Assembly (NCBI GenBank): GCA_013398615.1
Contig: VZSR01001854.1
Span: 4,974,616 to 5,038,615, forward strand
Length of the DNA: 64,000 nt
From: Brachypodius melanocephalos
Lineage: Eukaryota; Chordata; Aves; Passeriformes; Pycnonotidae
Reading direction: 5' to 3'
Position 1 is the stretch's first letter; the number at the start of each line of letters is the position of its first letter. Shown here piece after piece: positions 1 through 10,971 of this stretch. Below the pieces are notes generated by a model. It was not told the origin of the DNA. It made no database searches and worked only from the letters and a program-made list of their open reading frames with translations. The translations under genes were made by a program, and so were the position numbers.

Positions 1-890
1 GCCCAAGTTTGCAAACAGTGACATTCAAGAACAGTGACTGACTTTTAATTTTCAGGACTTTAAGTCAACTTTGATTTTGAAGGCTTTAAGTCAACTTTTT
101 CTTGGAGTGCTACATGATCTCCCAAAATTCAGATAGGAAATGAAATGTATTTTCTCAAAACTGTGTTCTCCTGGAAGTCACCACTCTGCATTTAAAATGA
201 CAAACAGAGCATGGAAAGCTTGTACCTAGCTTTATAGAAGCTCTTAATAATATACAACCCTCAAAGGGTTTGGTCATCACAAGCTGTCATACTTCATAAT
301 TGTTTTGTCTACAAGCTCACACATTAAAAATCTATTCTGGATGGAAAATTATATCCATTTTTATTTTTTCCACTTCCTTTTGCCAGTACAAGGACAGGTG
401 TACTTAGAAACATATTTTTCAGGCAAAGAAAAAAAGATTCTGGCAGTGATCAACTTCTTCATTAATCTTGAATTAGGTCAGTGACTGGCAAGAGGAAAAA
501 CAGATTTCAGTTGCCTCAGCCACTTCACCTATTCCTCTTTAGGTCTTCTGCAAGGCAGAATGAACCCTGAGACCACTGCATATTTTTGTCTTCTTGTCCA
601 CATACAAATGCACAGCCTTTCATCCAAAGAAAGACATTTCTAAGTTGGAAGGCTGTGTTATTTATCAAATATACAGGAAAGTAATCAAAACATTGAGTGT
701 CTGTTTATCAAAGGTATATAATTTATGTATTCCTTTTCCAGTTTATGAATAGGTGGCCCATTCACCTTGGCCAAACATGGTGGAATTTTATCCTAAATTG
801 TTGATATGTTGCACAGCATAATGTAATTCCTTTGTCATCTCTGCCTACTATCCATCCATGGATTTAGCTGTGGTGGCCTTACATTCACAG
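1..890. other. Noncoding sequence, nothing assigned
   Basis: AT-rich, with stops in all frames. A 15-base direct repeat containing 'taagtcaacttt' occurs twice near positions 58 and 84. On the minus strand about 720-890 could be a further, badly decayed piece of the reverse-transcriptase element that starts at about 895: a short stretch reads roughly N-G-P-P-I-H-K-L-E-K-E, which would fit the region after the catalytic domain following an internal deletion. That extension is weak. Confidence 0.4.
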
Positions 891-894
891 TGTC

Positions 895-1575
895 CATTTC
901 TAGTCCCATGAAATGTCATTATTAACTAAGATGATATAATAGAAGACTGGCCTGGGGGCCAGGGGCTGCCTCCTCAGCCTTGTTATTACTCTGCAAATAG
1001 TCCTTAGGGATTGAGCCAATGGTGACAGGTGACAGTTATTGATGTCCCTTTGGCATTCTGGTTTGGCTGATCTTGGTGTTAAACCAGCCTGGAATCCCTT
1101 CACCATGTCCAGTATCATTCCTGATGGCCTAGACTGAAAATTTCCATGGTCTGGAAATATTTGGGATGCATTTTACTAAGGTCCCTCAAAGTAATCCCAT
1201 CTGGCCGTGGAGCAGAGCACTTACTCATCTCTTTGACATTTTTGGAAATTTCCTTAGCTGTGATTATGATTCAGAAGGCATTGTTTTCAGCTTGGCCAAT
1301 CAGTTGTAATTCACCAAGGCCTTTAACCACTCCATGTGATTCCCATCTTGACCTGAACACAGAATGTACTTCATCAGGTGGTATTTCACATTTCATGGAC
1401 TCTATGTCATTCAGAATGATTCTTCCTAATCTGCCCCATCCAAACTGCTGCTGGTGTGGTAATTATTGCCCCATTTTGACAGCTTTCTTCTTCATCCATT
1501 CTGTCTATAATACTTACAGCAAGAGTGACTTTGCAAGGATCTGGAAAAAATTGAATATTATTATAGAGTTTTTCT
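895..1575 (-). mobile_element. Decayed non-LTR retrotransposon reverse-transcriptase fragment, R2-like
   Basis: Reading leftward on the minus strand, about 1455-1113 is nearly open with one stop at 1273-1271. It carries a pre-RT stretch (VHSVFRSRWES, then ITAKEISKNVKEMSK) leading into APRPDGITLRDL near 1211-1179. This corresponds to the APGPDGI block found at the start of the RT of many LINEs. After a frameshift near 1127 the reading continues in another frame to about 901 with SAKPECQRDINN (about 1069-1034), then an arginine-rich RVITRLRR and PLAPRPVF. The spacing of these blocks (L-P-K-S, D-I-N-N, R-L, P-L-x-P-R-x-x-F) matches RT motifs 0 to 2 and looks closer to R2-type elements than to CR1, whose equivalent block reads GNYRPVSLTS. 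The catalytic FADD region is not seen. There is at least one stop and one frameshift, so it is dead. No 28S rRNA target sequence is recognisable beside it. RT identity is fairly likely; the R2 assignment is an inference from remembered family patterns. Confidence 0.55.
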
Positions 1576-4500
1576 CATGTTTTACTTCCATGTTATCTTG
1601 TATCAACAGTTAAAGAACAATATCATACAATTAACCATAATAAAATTATTTGTTCTTGATGTGCATTGTTCTATCTATTCAAGGATAATATCCAATTGTT
1701 TCCTGAACTCCTTAAAAATTACTTCTGATGTCATGCTTCTCATATAACACTTTATTTTCAATTTAACTTCAAATTGGAAATTAAGGTTGACATTAAGGGG
1801 TGGTTCTGGAAATCAGAAATAATTTTAAAAAAAATCCCACCACATTCAAATTGTAAGACTGATTCTCTGAAATGCCTAGATGGAGCTAAAGCTGTGAAAG
1901 AATTTTCTTTATAAGCATTATAGAATTACTCAGATTAAATTATCCAGAAAATTAGGACAAAAATCCATCCATTGAATGATCTTACACCGCCAATGTTCCT
2001 TAAGGGTTTCTGAACAATTGTTAAAGTTATTAATATATGAAGTATTCAGGAAAACAAGGGTTTTATCTTATATTAACTATATAAATATTCAAAATATAAT
2101 ACAATTGAAACAGGAAGTAATTGTTTGATTAGTATGCAAGTAAGTCCTAATTAAGTAAGTATCATTGTTTAGTGGGTTTCATGACTTCTGTACGAGTAAA
2201 ATTTAAGTATGCATTTATAGACATTCAAATGACAAAAGCTTTATCTCCAGAACAGACTTATGATGCTAAAAGCTTTTTAACACATGTTTAAAAGTCATAT
2301 TAAGTTAAACATGCTTCAAATTAAGCAAAAACTTTGGCGTTAACCTCAACAAGAACTAATCAGATGGCTAAGGACTGTGGGATTCCCTAAAACTGTTGCT
2401 ATGAAAACCTGCAGAAATTTATCAAAACTGTAAGCATCTACAGGATTTTTTCAAATGGATCTTTACATAATGCACAGCAAACAGATCATGTAGTGCATGA
2501 AAATTACTGTAGATATTTAAAACATTGCAGTCAGAATTCAGGATTTCAGATATTAATATTCCAATCTTTTCAAGGTTGAATTCATATATGGTCCTAAAAT
2601 TCACATCTATATTATTCATATATATTTACTAGTTGAAGATATAAGAGTCTTCAGTTTCTGCAAACTGTAATCTGGCAAATATTCTGTAATAGACCATTTG
2701 GAAAAGAAAACTGCTCTTAGTAGAGGAATGTGAGGTAATTATATATAATGTGTGGTTCAGATTTTAAAGCTATAAGTTTATTTTTATGCAGTCAAGAGCT
2801 GCAGTGATTCTAAGTCATTTTAATTAGACACTGAACACTTAGAAATATTCTAAACTAAACTAAACTAAAGGAATACAGACACACAAATCAAAAGCAAAAA
2901 AAATTTCCATATTTTTATCAGATAAAATCTCTGAATTGAGACATGATCCCAGACTGCTGTCTGTGTTGTTCTGGGTTATCTAGAATTAGTAGGTGTAAAT
3001 GCCATCTGCAAATTTAACTATCTGGACTTTTGGAACTCTCACATTTCCACAGCCAAAAAGCAGAATGGAAATATTTTAGTAATCATCCAAAATGATCAGA
3101 GGAATTTTAAGTTTAAAAAAAAATAATTAATAAGAGAAATATATTTCAAATCCCTAAGGGTGTTGGATAGGGGACTTACACTTTTATCTCTTTTGCCATA
3201 TTTTTTCAAGGAAATTAAAGAAAATCGGTATTAATTAATTACGTTAGGAAGAATATTGCTCTCAATTGCAGCAAAGCAACATAAGTGCAACTGTGCAGAT
3301 ATCAGAAATACTAGTTAAACCTTCATGGGCGTCACTGTGAGAACACCTGGACTAGTTTTCTTTACTATCATTAAAGGCAGACACACAGCCTCTTGAACAT
3401 GGACACTGACAAACATTTATTGTGAGTTAATTTACCTCATTTGAAAGTACAGATTTGCAGAAGTGCATGTGTATTGATAGTACCTTTGAGATAATATATT
3501 TCATGATACTGATCTTTTTAGAAATGTTTTTTTTTCAAAGTACTTTGACTTCATTTCATATCTTTAAATGATTTTTATAGAAACTACTTTTTTATTTTTA
3601 GAACAGTGATATTCAAGGGGGCACGTGCACCCTTCAGAATGCACAACTAGGAATTTGAACAGGTGTTTATGCAAAAAAATTGTCAAACAATCCTCTAAAT
3701 TTTTTGCACCTATTCACAGCAGTAAGGGATGAATTAACTGTCACTAGCAGTTTTCAGACAACCCATAAGTTGAAAAGTTGTTTCATGAAGCATCCACTGA
3801 ATCATTGAAAATAAACACGTTGTTAAAAATAAAAATATAAATTATTAATGAAAATATTCATCTGATAAAATACTTCATGAGCAAATTAATTGTCCAGTCC
3901 ATTTCCTGGAATGCTGATAACATCCAAATTCCTCTCCACTGTTTTCTACAATTTCAAGTAGAAAAAGATGAAACTAATGCCATTGCCTGGAACAACACAC
4001 GGAATGAAGAAAAACTCTAAGCTGCTAAATAAAGATATTGCAAAGCAGAGTGGCCAAGAAGCTAACCTGGCAGACAAAATGACCTGATTTTAGTCCTCTA
4101 AGTCACTCAGATAAGCTATCCTCAAAATCTGAGGTTGCTTTTTGTCCTTAGTTGTTCCCACATCCTTGAGAGTGGCTGATCAGACCTATGGATTGTGAAG
4201 TACCACATAGGAATACACCAAATATCATATCTCACTCTCTCGAGGTTCATGAAGCTTCTGTGCTCAGGGGACTAACACTTGGCATACAGGAGTAGTAAGA
4301 CTGTGCTTGCACTTGGTCATTCCCACCTTAATGGAAGAAATCACTTTTGAAGTATGGAAGGTACCAAATATTAGGGAATCTTTATCAAGGAGCTTTAGTA
4401 GACAATGGTGAAAAAAACTTTACTGAGAGAAGAATTCAATGGAGACCATGGAACAAAAAATTTTCAACAAACTTCTCGCTTATTCAGCTCCAAGGAAATT

Positions 4501-5900
4501 AAAGCATTAATACTTACTTCATTCACAGTGTTATGAACATGCTGGCCTATTTCAGGTATGCTGAGGCTGTAAAAATAAGATAAAGTGACACTGCTACAAG
4601 ACCACACTTTAGATCAGGATATTTGCGTTTCCTCTCCATATCACATTTGGATCCAAATCCTTCCCCAGCATTAAAATCTCACAGCTGCTTCACTGCAGCT
4701 CCTGGAGAGTGGTAGGGGTAGAAAAGTTCTCTCAGTAGCTCAGCAGGAAGGAGCTACTTTTGCATAATCACTTTGGGTGAAAAAATATCCAAAACTGAGA
4801 TGTCCACCACACAGTCTGACAAGAGAGAAAGTATTACATTTCCCTGAGAGCAGAGAATTTGGTCGGCTGCCTTCTCAGGAGGAACAAGAATGGTTTTAAT
4901 TGTACAATGTGCAGGTTGCAAATAGGCCCATGTATCTGTCTGTATTATTGAACATGCCTGTTTCCATGTGTGAGAGAACACCAGTTCCCCACCAGGGGTT
5001 TAAAATATGTTAAGGATATAATTACAACCAACCCTATCAGAGAGGGGATTTTTAATTTCTGTTTTTCAAAAATAATCTGCACATCTGGATTAAAAAGTTC
5101 ACTATCACTGACAGCATCACAAATTAAAAGTAAGTTATAAAAACTTAGTGGCTAAGTTACATTTTCTTGGACAGTTTCTAAACCACAGAAAGGCTCCCTG
5201 CAAAGATAGCAGTATCCAGACCTCAGACCTCCTGTGTGACAGCCCTCCATCACAAGGGAGCAGAGCCAGGATCCCTTTTTCTCTCTGCCCTAAATGGATA
5301 TTGGATTCTTATCTGTGCAGAGACATTATTTTAACTACTGTGATGTAAGAAAGTGCAGATGATTTTGCTGTGACTCTATTACTGTGTCTGAGACAAGATT
5401 TGGAAAAGGGGAAGGTTTTCAGGAGCAAAAGTCCTCAGTACAGTAACCCAGAACAACACAGAGAATTTCAGCCATTCATTAAGAGTATGCAAACAAACTA
5501 AGAAATAAGGTGAGCGATTGAATTATAGACTTTTAAATAGATTTTTTAAAAATATTTCTGCCTTTTCTTTTAGCTATGCAATTTCTTATATGGAGAAAAG
5601 TAACTTCCCAATGGTATTAATCTCAAATTTAAGAGCTAATTCTCCTGGAGCTGTCTGAGAATCAAAATAATATATAGCAGATTGTAGGCACTACTGAAGA
5701 ATTTTAGGCTGGAACTCTCTGGTTGTTTTGATTGTTTTTGCAAGCATTGGTTGGAAGCCAGTGATTTTCAGCCCTGCTTTCAGCAGGAGGGGAAGATCTT
5801 GTGGAAGAAACTGAGAGCCCCTTAATGAGATCCACAAAAGTGTATTTCTTGCTGAAACTACTTAAGTGAGTCATTATCTACCCTGATGCATAATGTAATA
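1576..5900. other. AT-rich noncoding stretch, no gene recognised
   Basis: Several frames stay open for 60-75 codons on each strand (for example minus 4754-4981), but none has recognisable domains, and neighbouring frames show no codon-like bias. A short (TAAAC)n-like run lies near 2851-2868. An 8-base GCACGTGC palindrome containing an E-box sits in a GC-rich patch near 3621. Nothing else is supported. Confidence 0.5.
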
Positions 5901-5934
5901 TGTCTGTTGCTGAAGTGCAGGGCTAGGAGCTGGA

Positions 5935-6270
5935 GTTAAAAGGATTAAGGTGAACATATACCATACTTTTCAGGACTTACCGAATAATGTGTGACTCTTT
6001 AAAGAGTTTTACAAGGTTAAACAAAAGCTGTACTCCATATTATTGCCTCAAACAATTACATCCCTCCTTTGGGAATGTTTATGCTCCATGCCACTTTACG
6101 GTGTCATTGTCAAAAGAGGTGGAAGAAAGCAATCGATAGCTGTTAGAAACTACACAGCATAAAAGCCTGAGGAAAATAAAAGTTCACAGGTGCATTGACT
6201 GCAACACTGCTGCTGTAACAATGCGGGGTTTAGTCAGTGCTGAAGACTTTTAAAAGAGCATTTTAGGAAA
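5935..6270. promoter_or_regulatory. Possible conserved noncoding (enhancer-like) element
   Basis: Non-repetitive sequence with clustered binding-site-like words: ATCGAT (6132-6137, cut/onecut type), AACAATG (6217-6223, SOX type), and several TTAAA/AATTA words, plus retained CpGs (ccgaata, tacggtg, atgcggg) that are scarce around it. The call rests on composition and motif clustering only; no alignment was made, and such words arise by chance in AT-rich DNA. Confidence 0.25.
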
Positions 6271-6279
6271 TGAAATTCA

Positions 6280-9200
6280 CATTTTCTACCAACTGTGACA
6301 TTTTTAAAAGGCTTTCTTTCTACACTAGCCCTGGACACTTCTAAGACCTTTTATGAATTTTGTTTACTACAACTTCACATACACTTCCTTCAAGTCTTTT
6401 CTAATGACATAAAATTCTTGCCTAATCATGGTGGAATGCCTAGGATATTTTTTTCTTTTGTTACTTTTTGCCAGTTCAGGACCATGTATCCTGTGAGCTA
6501 CTAGGTAATTAGTTTCGATGAGATTAGATGAGATTATATGTTCAGCAGTCCTTAGTGCTGAGGTGTGTCTTTCCAGCTCCTCCTCCCATGGAAGACAATC
6601 AGTCTTACCATAGCAGAAGGTAAGAATCCTTTTACATGAATAATGAACATTACTTCTCTCATGTCTGTATCTGGCATGTCATCACAAAAGGCTCCCTGTG
6701 TATATCAGTTTTATTGAAGAACTGAAAACTAACCTGACCACAAGAAAGTTCTCCTAAAGCCACCAAGGATGACAGGTTCGGCTGTGTCCCAAGCAGTGAT
6801 GAGTGTGCCTTATAATTTTATTCTTGTGCCTGTACCTCTTGATGTTCCTGAGCACCAGGAAAAGAAATTGATACCTAAACCCCCTGAGATTACTGACACC
6901 CAAGGGTATCTAACCAGGAGAGAGAATAAAGCACACTGATTGCCTTCACTACCGACTGCAGACTATCAGCCTTGTGAGTGCTGCACAGCATGCTGAAAAA
7001 AGGGAGATAAGTTCAGCAATAATTACACCTGGAATAAGTCAGGAATTTTGAGTCCTTAGTCAAAAGCCATTGATAAAAAGGAAGTTGAAAATTACTGTTT
7101 TACTGTTAATGAAAAAAAAAACCTAATTAAACAAGGACCTTAAAGGTTCTGTATTTATTTCTGATAATACTACCCAACTTTTGCTGTTTTCTTTCTTCCC
7201 AGTCCCATTGCAGTAAATTACTTGTAAAGAAGCTTCTTCAAAGAAAGGCTTAAGGAGTCAGAAAATGAAAATTCAATTTGAAGATAAATAAACGTTTATG
7301 ATTTTTTTAGGGTTTATAAGACATCTTTTTACCCGGTAGAGTGTCACCATGTAGATATTCCCAAGACACCAAAAATCTGTGTCCTACCTCAGCTGAGACT
7401 CTCAGCTCACATTGGCAGAGAATTTGTAAGTGCTAACTCACTACCAGCTCCGTAGAATCCAAACCTAGGGCTCTATGGTAGCATATAATTATTGTGACTG
7501 GAATAGCCTTCAAAAAAAGTGTGTATATTCCATGAATATGCAGGCTTACTGGGTTGAATATAGGTTTTCTTGGGAAGCTACTATTAGAATGCTCAATATG
7601 ATGCCAACAGATTCTATTTCTGGAAAGAAACATGAAGACACTGATGTCATCTCTATATATTCTGCAGATGAAAACATTTGACATAATGATAATGTGGTTT
7701 TTTGATGCTGCCCGATGTCAACATTTGGATAACAAAACAGTCTAATTCTTATTAGTGCTGCATGACATTTCTCTCCCTTAAAATAAAGAATGGCAAGGCC
7801 TAAAGCAAGGCTTAGAAACAAGCATTTAAATATTCCAGCTCTAACCACACTGCTTAGAAAAGAGGGTTTGAATAAAGAATATCCCTCCTCCCAGGAGCTG
7901 CTTTTAACTTTCAAATGAAGCATGACTAAATTCTAGCAAAGCAGATTTGATGTTTCCAATTAGCTCAGAGAGCTGAAAATAGTTGTGATGTTATCAGACG
8001 GTGGGTGTTGTGAATAGGAGCCACATCCTGACACAGCCTTTATGCTGGTTATAATTTCAGAAGAAACATAAAAATTACTTAATTACATGATTGTACATTC
8101 TGACTTTTTGTATTTTTATAAATTTTCCAAAGAATTTCTGGCCATAGCCAAGCATCTGCATTTTATTGTTTGGTCATATTTCTGGCAGCCAGTTGGTAGG
8201 TAATGAATAGTAATTCGCCTTGAAACAGTAACCCTCCACAACAATTTTCAGCCAGAGTCTGATTCAGATTTGTCTGGAAAAAATGCCTAAAAAGACCAAA
8301 TCAATATACATCTTTCCCAGCTTTGTGACTTTTTGTTCGTCTGCTGTGATGTGATTGCAAGCAGTAATTCCAGTTTAGGCCACTATCTTCCAAAGCCTAA
8401 CCTTTGCATTGTGCACAATTCCCACTGTTGGAGACAAGCGGGACAAGCCTGTCTTGCACTCTTCCTAACACTAGAAAACATAAACAGAAAATATTATTCT
8501 ACCGATGGGTTATTCTGTCTTTAAAATGTGTTTAATAAAATAAAAGACCACATTGAGAGCTGTATTGTAAGAATCCTTTGTTCACATGCTGTATTATTCT
8601 TATTGTATTATCATTGGCTCCCGCCTATGAGGTTTCTGTAATTATTATTATTTCCTTGTATTCTCTGTTTATTTTTACAGCTAGTAAATACAGGCTCATC
8701 TAGGACATGCAGCATGGATTAAACTGAACAAAGACTTTTTAGAGTCAATAAACTAGTTGTTTAGCTGTTGGAGTTTGGTCAATAAAAGGGCTCTTAGTGA
8801 GTGCAAAATGGATAGGCAGAATTAACATAATTTTGTGAATATTTTTAATTTGATTTTAGTGTAAGCATAGAAGACAAAACGCAGAACACAGCTTCTCAGC
8901 AAAACAGAAACAGTTTCCTGGTTTGCCTTCTCTGTAGAAAATACTACAGTGTTGTCACTAGGATATTTTATTGCATTCTACCATATTTCTGACTTCTGCC
9001 ACAAGAAATCAGGCAGTGGAACTTTTTTTTTTTTTAATGACTACACTATATTTAATAAGATTGTGTAATGCAAGAAAAAAAGTAAAATATTAATTTGACT
9101 CAAGTGGGAAAATTAGCACCTGCCGTGAGTGTGCATACCTTTAAATACACAGAACTTAGCAAAATATTTCTTCTCCCAAAGAGAAATTGCTACAGAAACA

Positions 9201-9670
9201 GTACCCATAGCATAAGAAAGAAAATAACTTTTCAGAAATATTTATGCTGTTTCCAGTTAATTTCAGAAGTTAATTTGTTTTTGGAGAAGAAAAGCACCCT
9301 CATTTTGGGTGAAGAAATTATACTGGAATTGATAGTAAACACTGTGGGGCCTTCAGGGGGTTCAAGTTTTCGCCACTGGTTTTTTGTGATCTAATTGACA
9401 TTATTTTGCCAGGAAAATTTTCCCTAAGTATTTTAGAAAAAGGGAGTACCTTTTCAAGAACTGAATATGATATGGAAATTGGAATGTCAGAGAACACATT
9501 TTTACCAGGATTTTTTTTCCAATATCGTGTTTTCCAACATCATGAGAGAAATACTGATATGTTTCTTTCCCTTTTCGGCTTTATGGAAAAAAAAAACACC
9601 CCATGTTTTCTTCTAAGAAAATGTCAATGTCTTCTAAAAGTGAAACCAGTTTCAGACAACAATTTAAAAA
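6280..9670. other. AT-rich noncoding stretch, no gene recognised
   Basis: Open frames of 60-142 codons occur (for example minus 7546-7923; plus 9095-9394 and 9406-9834). The last of these runs through a CR1 fragment, so it is not a real gene. A T-rich splice-acceptor-like tract ends at about 7201, but the sequence after it closes in two frames quickly. Poly-T and ATT runs occur near 8640 and 9023. No gene assignment. Confidence 0.5.
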
Positions 9671-9803
9671 GAGACATCCAGGCTGGACGGAGCTCTGAAC
9701 AACCTGGTCTTGTGGACAGCATCCTGGCCCATGGTGGGGGAGGGTTTGGAACCAGATGGTCCTTATGGTCTCTTTCAACCCCAAAAATTCTATTGTCGTA
9801 TGA
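9671..9803 (+). mobile_element. CR1 LINE, 3'-end fragment
   Basis: The segment starts with 'gagacatccaggctggacgg' and runs through 'ctctgaacaacctggtct', 'gcccatggtggggg' and 'ttggaaccagatggtcctta' to 'tctttcaaccccaaaaattc', ending in a degraded copy of the CR1 terminal motif (attctattgtcgtatga). This is the canonical order of the avian CR1 3' untranslated region in sense orientation. It is strongly 5'-truncated, as is usual for CR1, and carries many substitutions, so it is an old copy. Confidence 0.9.
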
Positions 9804-10720
9804 AATTAAATGCAGGGCTTCTCACATGTTATAATTCATAGAAGGAGCTGCTGCAGTCCTCACTAGTTTGTAAGGTTTGTTTCCTGTGAAGAGCTTCTCC
9901 TTCTCCCTGAGGAAAACCCATTGAGACGACGAGGACATCATCTTTGAGCTGAGGGATTCTTTGTAATATAGTAGGTCTCTCTGCATCTATTGTACTACAG
10001 TTGTGTGCAAACATCTTCCTTACACCAGCTAGAAAGACAGAAGAGCAAAAAGCCTCAACTGTGTAGTAAATAGGCCGTGCTAAGGAATGGAGCTTAGCTT
10101 CACTTGGAAGGTGGCTTTGTGAAATGAAACAGCAAGCTGACAAGTCTGAAAGAGGAATATAAAAAGATAATCAACCCAGAAGCCATCATTCTCTGTTCCT
10201 GATGCACACACTGCCATCTGTATCTCCAGGTCTGAGGTTTTTTATTCTCAAGAATATAACATGTATCAGACTCTTGGGGCAGTGATTGCCAACAAAAGAA
10301 CCCTGAACCCTGCACTGAAACTGCTGGAGCTCCAGGTATAGCCACACACCCATTCTGAAAATGGAGACAATCGCATTTAATTGCTTCCATGCTTGGCTGG
10401 ATCACAGATGTGACAGGCACTCTGCCTGACCACAAATTATTAAAGAAAAACATTAGCTGGTATAAGTCTTGTTTATGAAAGAGTGCTGGTGGAAAAAGTC
10501 AAAGGATCGTGGTCTCCAGCTACTACACAGATGCCAAGGAAAGGCATGTCAACAACAGTTGAAGTTTATAAAAAGTGCATGGTGCTTTTTGGAACAAAAA
10601 ACATTTCTGACTGCATTAACTTATATTGCTGTTGTTTTAAGAGTAAATAACATGCAAACCTCCAGCTAGCCAGTTGGCTGCTAGAGATTTCATTTGGAAC
10701 AGTTTACAAAATCATGACAT
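9804..10720 (-). other. Two adjoining minus-strand open frames, unrecognised
   Basis: Minus-strand frames of 104 codons (9829-10143) and 117 codons (10100-10453) overlap in different frames. I recognise no domain, signal peptide or catalytic motif in either, and the second contains a short hydrophobic run (LIIFLYSSFRLVSLLF). They could be a decayed mobile-element coding region, a noncoding transcript or chance. There is no support for a functional protein. Confidence 0.15.
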
Positions 10721-10880
10721 AAGGATTATGCAATGACTGGCCTTCCAAGAGCATAATTTCACACTCTGTCCCTATCTAAACCAAATACCGCTTGGGCGGA
10801 CATTGTCAATTATTTTTGCTCGTTTGGCACCGGGCTAAAGATGTTAATTGCTCAGAGTTGAGTGGGGCCTGATAGTCACT
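10721..10880. promoter_or_regulatory. Possible conserved noncoding (enhancer-like) element
   Basis: A compact non-repetitive block holds TTATGCAAT (10726-10734, C/EBP-like), ATTGTCAATTA (10802-10812, SOX-like beside a homeodomain core) and TTAATTG (10844-10850, homeodomain), with unusually many CpGs for the neighbourhood (accgctt, gggcggac, ctcgttt, caccggg). The mix of retained CpGs and homeodomain cores is typical of developmental enhancers. Conservation was not tested. Confidence 0.35.
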
Positions 10881-10901
10881 GACCCTTCCCAGCTTCTGCA
10901 G

Positions 10902-10969
10902 GTTCATGTCACCCCACCAGCAGCCTTCTGAAATGAGTGCCCTGCAGAAGAATGATCCAGCTACACCAG
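10902..10969 (+). other. Candidate small exon (speculative)
   Basis: A pyrimidine-rich tract ending 'cttctgcag' (AG at 10900-10901) precedes a 68-base segment that ends in 'acaccag' followed by 'gtattt' (GT at 10970-10971). One of its three frames is fully open, reading FMSPHQQPSEMSALQKNDP and on to A-T-P-G. The other two frames close. I do not recognise the peptide. It sits directly after the enhancer-like block. Splice signals this good occur by chance in 64 kb, so this is a weak candidate for a coding or lncRNA exon. Confidence 0.15.
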
Positions 10970-10971
10970 GT

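Noticed and set aside
1146..1613. 155-codon plus-strand open frame
   Set aside because: It is antisense to the decayed RT fragment, whose minus-strand blocks explain the sequence better.
9406..9834. 142-codon plus-strand frame
   Set aside because: Its right part reads through the CR1 3' UTR fragment at 9671-9803.
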